Source: DATLMR01 sp035634255 (GTDB taxonomy: Bacteria > Acidobacteriota > Blastocatellia > UBA7656). From it: a stretch of DNA of 64,000 nucleotides. A model generated the notes under the pieces. It saw only the letters and a list, made by a program, of their open reading frames with translations. It was not told the DNA's origin and did no database searches. A program made the translations under genes and the position numbers. Location: assembly GCA_035634255.1 (NCBI GenBank), contig DASQDI010000064.1:1-64000 (forward strand). Reading direction: 5' to 3'. Shown here piece after piece: positions 61,792 to 64,000 of the stretch; the stretch's first letter is position 1, and the number at the start of each line of letters is the position of its first letter.

Positions 61792-63198
61792 CTACTTCTC
61801 GCATAACAACAAGACACTCTGCTCTTCGACGGACGACACGACTTCCACGTCTCTGAACCGCTTCCCGAGCGAATCGATGAAATCATCGAGCGCGAGCGGT
61901 CGGCTAGCCCCACGACTTTCGTTCCGGGCAAATTCGACGACGAGCCATCGCTTCGAGAATGCCGACAGCCCTTCCGCGATCAGGTCGAAATTGAAGTGGT
62001 TCTCCCGCGCGACCTTATTCACGAGGCCCAGGGCCAAAACCATGTCGCACATCAACCGCTCGGTGGCGGCGATGGAGTAATGGCCGGAGTAGCCGACGGA
62101 CGGAGTCGGCTTGATGAAATCGATTATTAAAGGGAGGACCGGCCGGTTATCATCACGGGCCATCTCATAGATTGCCGTGGCGCGCGAAGGGTCGGAGTTA
62201 AGAGACACCACTTTGCGCCCCGAGGCGGCGGCCAACACGGAAGGCCAGTCAGGGTCCCGGCTCAAATCCAGCACCGACGCGGGCCGCAACTCGGCGAGCG
62301 CTCCCGTCAAGGCCCGCAGCTTCGGCCGCGGGCTCGGCCCCGACCCGAGCGACGGTCGTGTTCCATCATTCGCTCCTACCTCGTAAGAGGGTAGCTGAAT
62401 CTTTTCAATGTCCGCCCGCACCTTCCTCAGAAATGGCTGTGTCGCCTGCCCCCTGCCCGGCCCCTTCCCGAAGGCGGACCGTATCGACCCCAGGCCCCGG
62501 CCGAGCAGCTTGGAGAGCACGAACCGCGACGGGGCCGAGCCTCGCATCACGGTCAAAAGGTCTTTCCTCCGAACGCCCTCGTATTCCGGCAGAAGGGCCC
62601 GCGCGATGCGCTCCTGCCCGTGCGACATCAGGATCAGAGGGTAATAGCAGAACCGGCAAAACTCATCGTACGCCTGCCAGCCCGACTCGCCTCTCTGGGG
62701 CTCGATGGAAGTGAGGTCCACGTAGACCGGCTTGCAGGCGTCGAATACGAGGTTCCAGGGGTGAGCGTCTTTTAACGCGAGCCCGCGCCCGGCGAGCTCT
62801 ATCATCAGGTCGATGATGGTGAGCGCGGCGTCCTTCAGCATGGCCGCGCACCATTCCTGCGGGTACGAGATGAAGGGGACGGTGCGGTGCTTCAGTACCA
62901 TGCCGTAGCCTTCGACGGACAGGTCAGACGGCTCGGACTCTATGAGCAGCCCGCGCCCGACGAGGTGCTGGATAATCCCGTCGCGGAAGAGGCCCGAAAA
63001 GAACGGGGCCTTCTCGGCGTTGATGCCCCTGTACAGTTCGCCGTCCCGGAAGAATAGCCTCCCGGCGTCATCGGCGAACGAGTGCGGATGGAATTCAAGC
63101 TCCGCCGAAGGGATGGGCTCGGAAGGCGACTGTACTCTCTCCCCTGCCAGCATCATTACCTCAACCCGCTTATGATTTCCGACTTCCGCCCGGCCCAT
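61792..63198 (-). CDS. NoeA-like class I SAM methyltransferase
   Basis: 468 residues. The first half contains GLALKDAHPWNLVFDACKPVYVDLTSIEPQ, a kinase-like His-x-x-N/Asp loop typical of the NoeA-like nodulation methyltransferase family. The second half has a Rossmann-like methyltransferase region: RPASVLDLSRDPDWPSVLAAASG, KVVSLNSDPSRATAIYEMA, and NFDLIAEGLSAFSKRWLVVEF. Motif I (DLSRD) is less canonical than usual. It probably methylates a glycan or lipid-linked sugar. ATG 63198 overlaps the stop of the GT2 gene upstream (TGATG), so the two are coupled. Confidence 0.75.
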   Translation of the reverse strand: MGRAEVGNHKRVEVMMLAGERVQSPSEPIPSAELEFHPHSFADDAGRLFFRDGELYRGINAEKAPFFSGLFRDGIIQHLVGRGLLIESEPSDLSVEGYGMVLKHRTVPFISYPQEWCAAMLKDAALTIIDLMIELAGRGLALKDAHPWNLVFDACKPVYVDLTSIEPQRGESGWQAYDEFCRFCYYPLILMSHGQERIARALLPEYEGVRRKDLLTVMRGSAPSRFVLSKLLGRGLGSIRSAFGKGPGRGQATQPFLRKVRADIEKIQLPSYEVGANDGTRPSLGSGPSPRPKLRALTGALAELRPASVLDLSRDPDWPSVLAAASGRKVVSLNSDPSRATAIYEMARDDNRPVLPLIIDFIKPTPSVGYSGHYSIAATERLMCDMVLALGLVNKVARENHFNFDLIAEGLSAFSKRWLVVEFARNESRGASRPLALDDFIDSLGKRFRDVEVVSSVEEQSVLLLCEK

Positions 63199-64000
63199 CA
63201 ACTGCGGTCCGTGACGGCTTCGGGCTCCCGCCCGCCCCGATGCAGTTTCTTACGCAGTAATGCTTTCGCGAACGCCGCGACCTCCGCGAGGCCCGAATGC
63301 TTCCGCTGAGCCCTGTTCTGCTCGTACCGCATGCTTATATAGCCCATCAAGTACCAGACGTAATTCTCGCAGTGCAGGGCCGCGTCCCTCCGCCTCCGCA
63401 GCGTCGAGCTGAGCCAGCCGAGGCTGTTGGAGATGAGGTCGCGGTAGACGAAGCCGGGCACCCCGAACAGGGCCACCACGTCGGGTGGCTCGCCCACGAT
63501 GCGGCCGTCCGGCCCCATGTTCTCGTTCAGGCGCATCAGCGAATTGAACCTGCCGGTCGTGGTATTCCACCTCCGGTGATAGCCCCGCGTCAACCGCTCG
63601 GGCTGCACGTCGGCCATGACGACTATGCTCGGGGCGTACAGCCCGCGCCTGCCAGCGCGCCACAACCGGAGGAGGAACTCGTGGTCCTCCCTCCCCGAAA
63701 AATCGGGGGAGAAGCGCCCGAGCCGCTCGAACACGTCGTAGCGGAACGAGGCGTTGGCGGTGGGCAGGCACAGGGGATTGTCGGCGCTCACGTAGAAAGG
63801 CTCGTCCCCGCAGTCGAGGAGCGCGAGCGCCCACCAGTGGTCGCGCGTGAGCCACGTGGGCGGGGCGGTGTTCCACCGGGGGAGAATCTTGCCGCCCAGA
63901 AAATCGATCTCCGGGTGCTGGTCGAATTCCCGTTTGATGTTGGCGACCCAGTCCCTGGTCACCCTCACGTCGTCGTCGGCGAACGCGATCACGGGCGACC
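63198..64000 (-). CDS. GT2 glycosyltransferase, 5' end outside the window
   Basis: At least 267 residues, open at the right edge; the reading frame continues upstream (…SPVIAFADDDVRVTRDW), so the start lies beyond the window. The nucleotide-sugar DXD (FADDDV) is followed by FLGGKILPRW, a GT2 pattern seen in rhamnosyl- and mucin-type transferases, ADNPLCLPTANASFRYDVFERLG and SGREDHEFLLRLWRAGRRGLYAPSIVV (the ED acceptor motif). It probably belongs to the same polysaccharide operon. Confidence 0.88.
   Translation of the reverse strand, partial: SPVIAFADDDVRVTRDWVANIKREFDQHPEIDFLGGKILPRWNTAPPTWLTRDHWWALALLDCGDEPFYVSADNPLCLPTANASFRYDVFERLGRFSPDFSGREDHEFLLRLWRAGRRGLYAPSIVVMADVQPERLTRGYHRRWNTTTGRFNSLMRLNENMGPDGRIVGEPPDVVALFGVPGFVYRDLISNSLGWLSSTLRRRRDAALHCENYVWYLMGYISMRYEQNRAQRKHSGLAEVAAFAKALLRKKLHRGGREPEAVTDRS

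Overview
The window looks like a GC-rich bacterial chromosome, most likely Acidobacteriota. The clues are an ADOP-type orphan ABC permease, a relic of a short zinc-ribbon protein of the kind common in that phylum, and the overall codon use. This placement is inference; no rRNA or other phylogenetic marker is present.

1-19 kb (minus strand, running off the left edge): a hybrid NRPS/PKS operon for a lipopeptide-polyketide. In transcription order it encodes FAAL-ACP-C-A(Ala)-PCP-C-A(Thr)-PCP, then an adenylation-less C-luciferase-like monooxygenase-PCP protein whose carrier motif lacks the usual serine, then KS-AT(malonyl)-ACP, then C-A-PCP-E (incomplete). Upstream on the same strand lies an exported penicillin-acylase-family N-acyl amide hydrolase, which could trim or inactivate the acylated product.

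22-43 kb: a patchwork of small, mostly single-gene units of unrelated function: GNAT, ankyrin proteins, PIN, nitrilase, FMN reductase, ABC exporter, VOC, methyltransferase, DinB, DUF5990, LamG, ABM, DUF4440, metallo-beta-lactamase. Several genes are followed by attC-like sites (RYYYAAC ... GTTRRRY cores with pairing arms), often with the stop codon inside the first core. I read this as a decayed integron-cassette array without a visible integrase. Inside it is a clear iodothyronine-deiodinase-like selenoprotein read through an in-frame TGA, with a bacterial SECIS-like hairpin just downstream.

43-50 kb (minus strand): a candidate undescribed RiPP locus. A 191-aa precursor-like protein carries ten copies of a PEVVTEVAPE unit, mostly 18 residues apart, with its own good promoter and ribosome-binding site. 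Around it are a 2OG-Fe(II) oxygenase, a B12-binding radical SAM enzyme of the RiPP-maturation type, and a 965-aa fusion of an orotate-phosphoribosyltransferase-like domain, an AMMECR1 domain and an alpha/alpha-toroid-like domain.

50-64 kb (minus strand): the ADOP permease, a GH43 glycosidase, then a tightly packed surface-polysaccharide or glycosylation operon running off the right edge: GNAT, two GT4 and four GT2 glycosyltransferases (one fused to a methyltransferase), a NodB-type deacetylase and a NoeA-like methyltransferase. Two of the GT2 genes share near-identical catalytic halves, which suggests duplication or gene conversion. No tRNA, rRNA, CRISPR array, transposase or integrase was seen.
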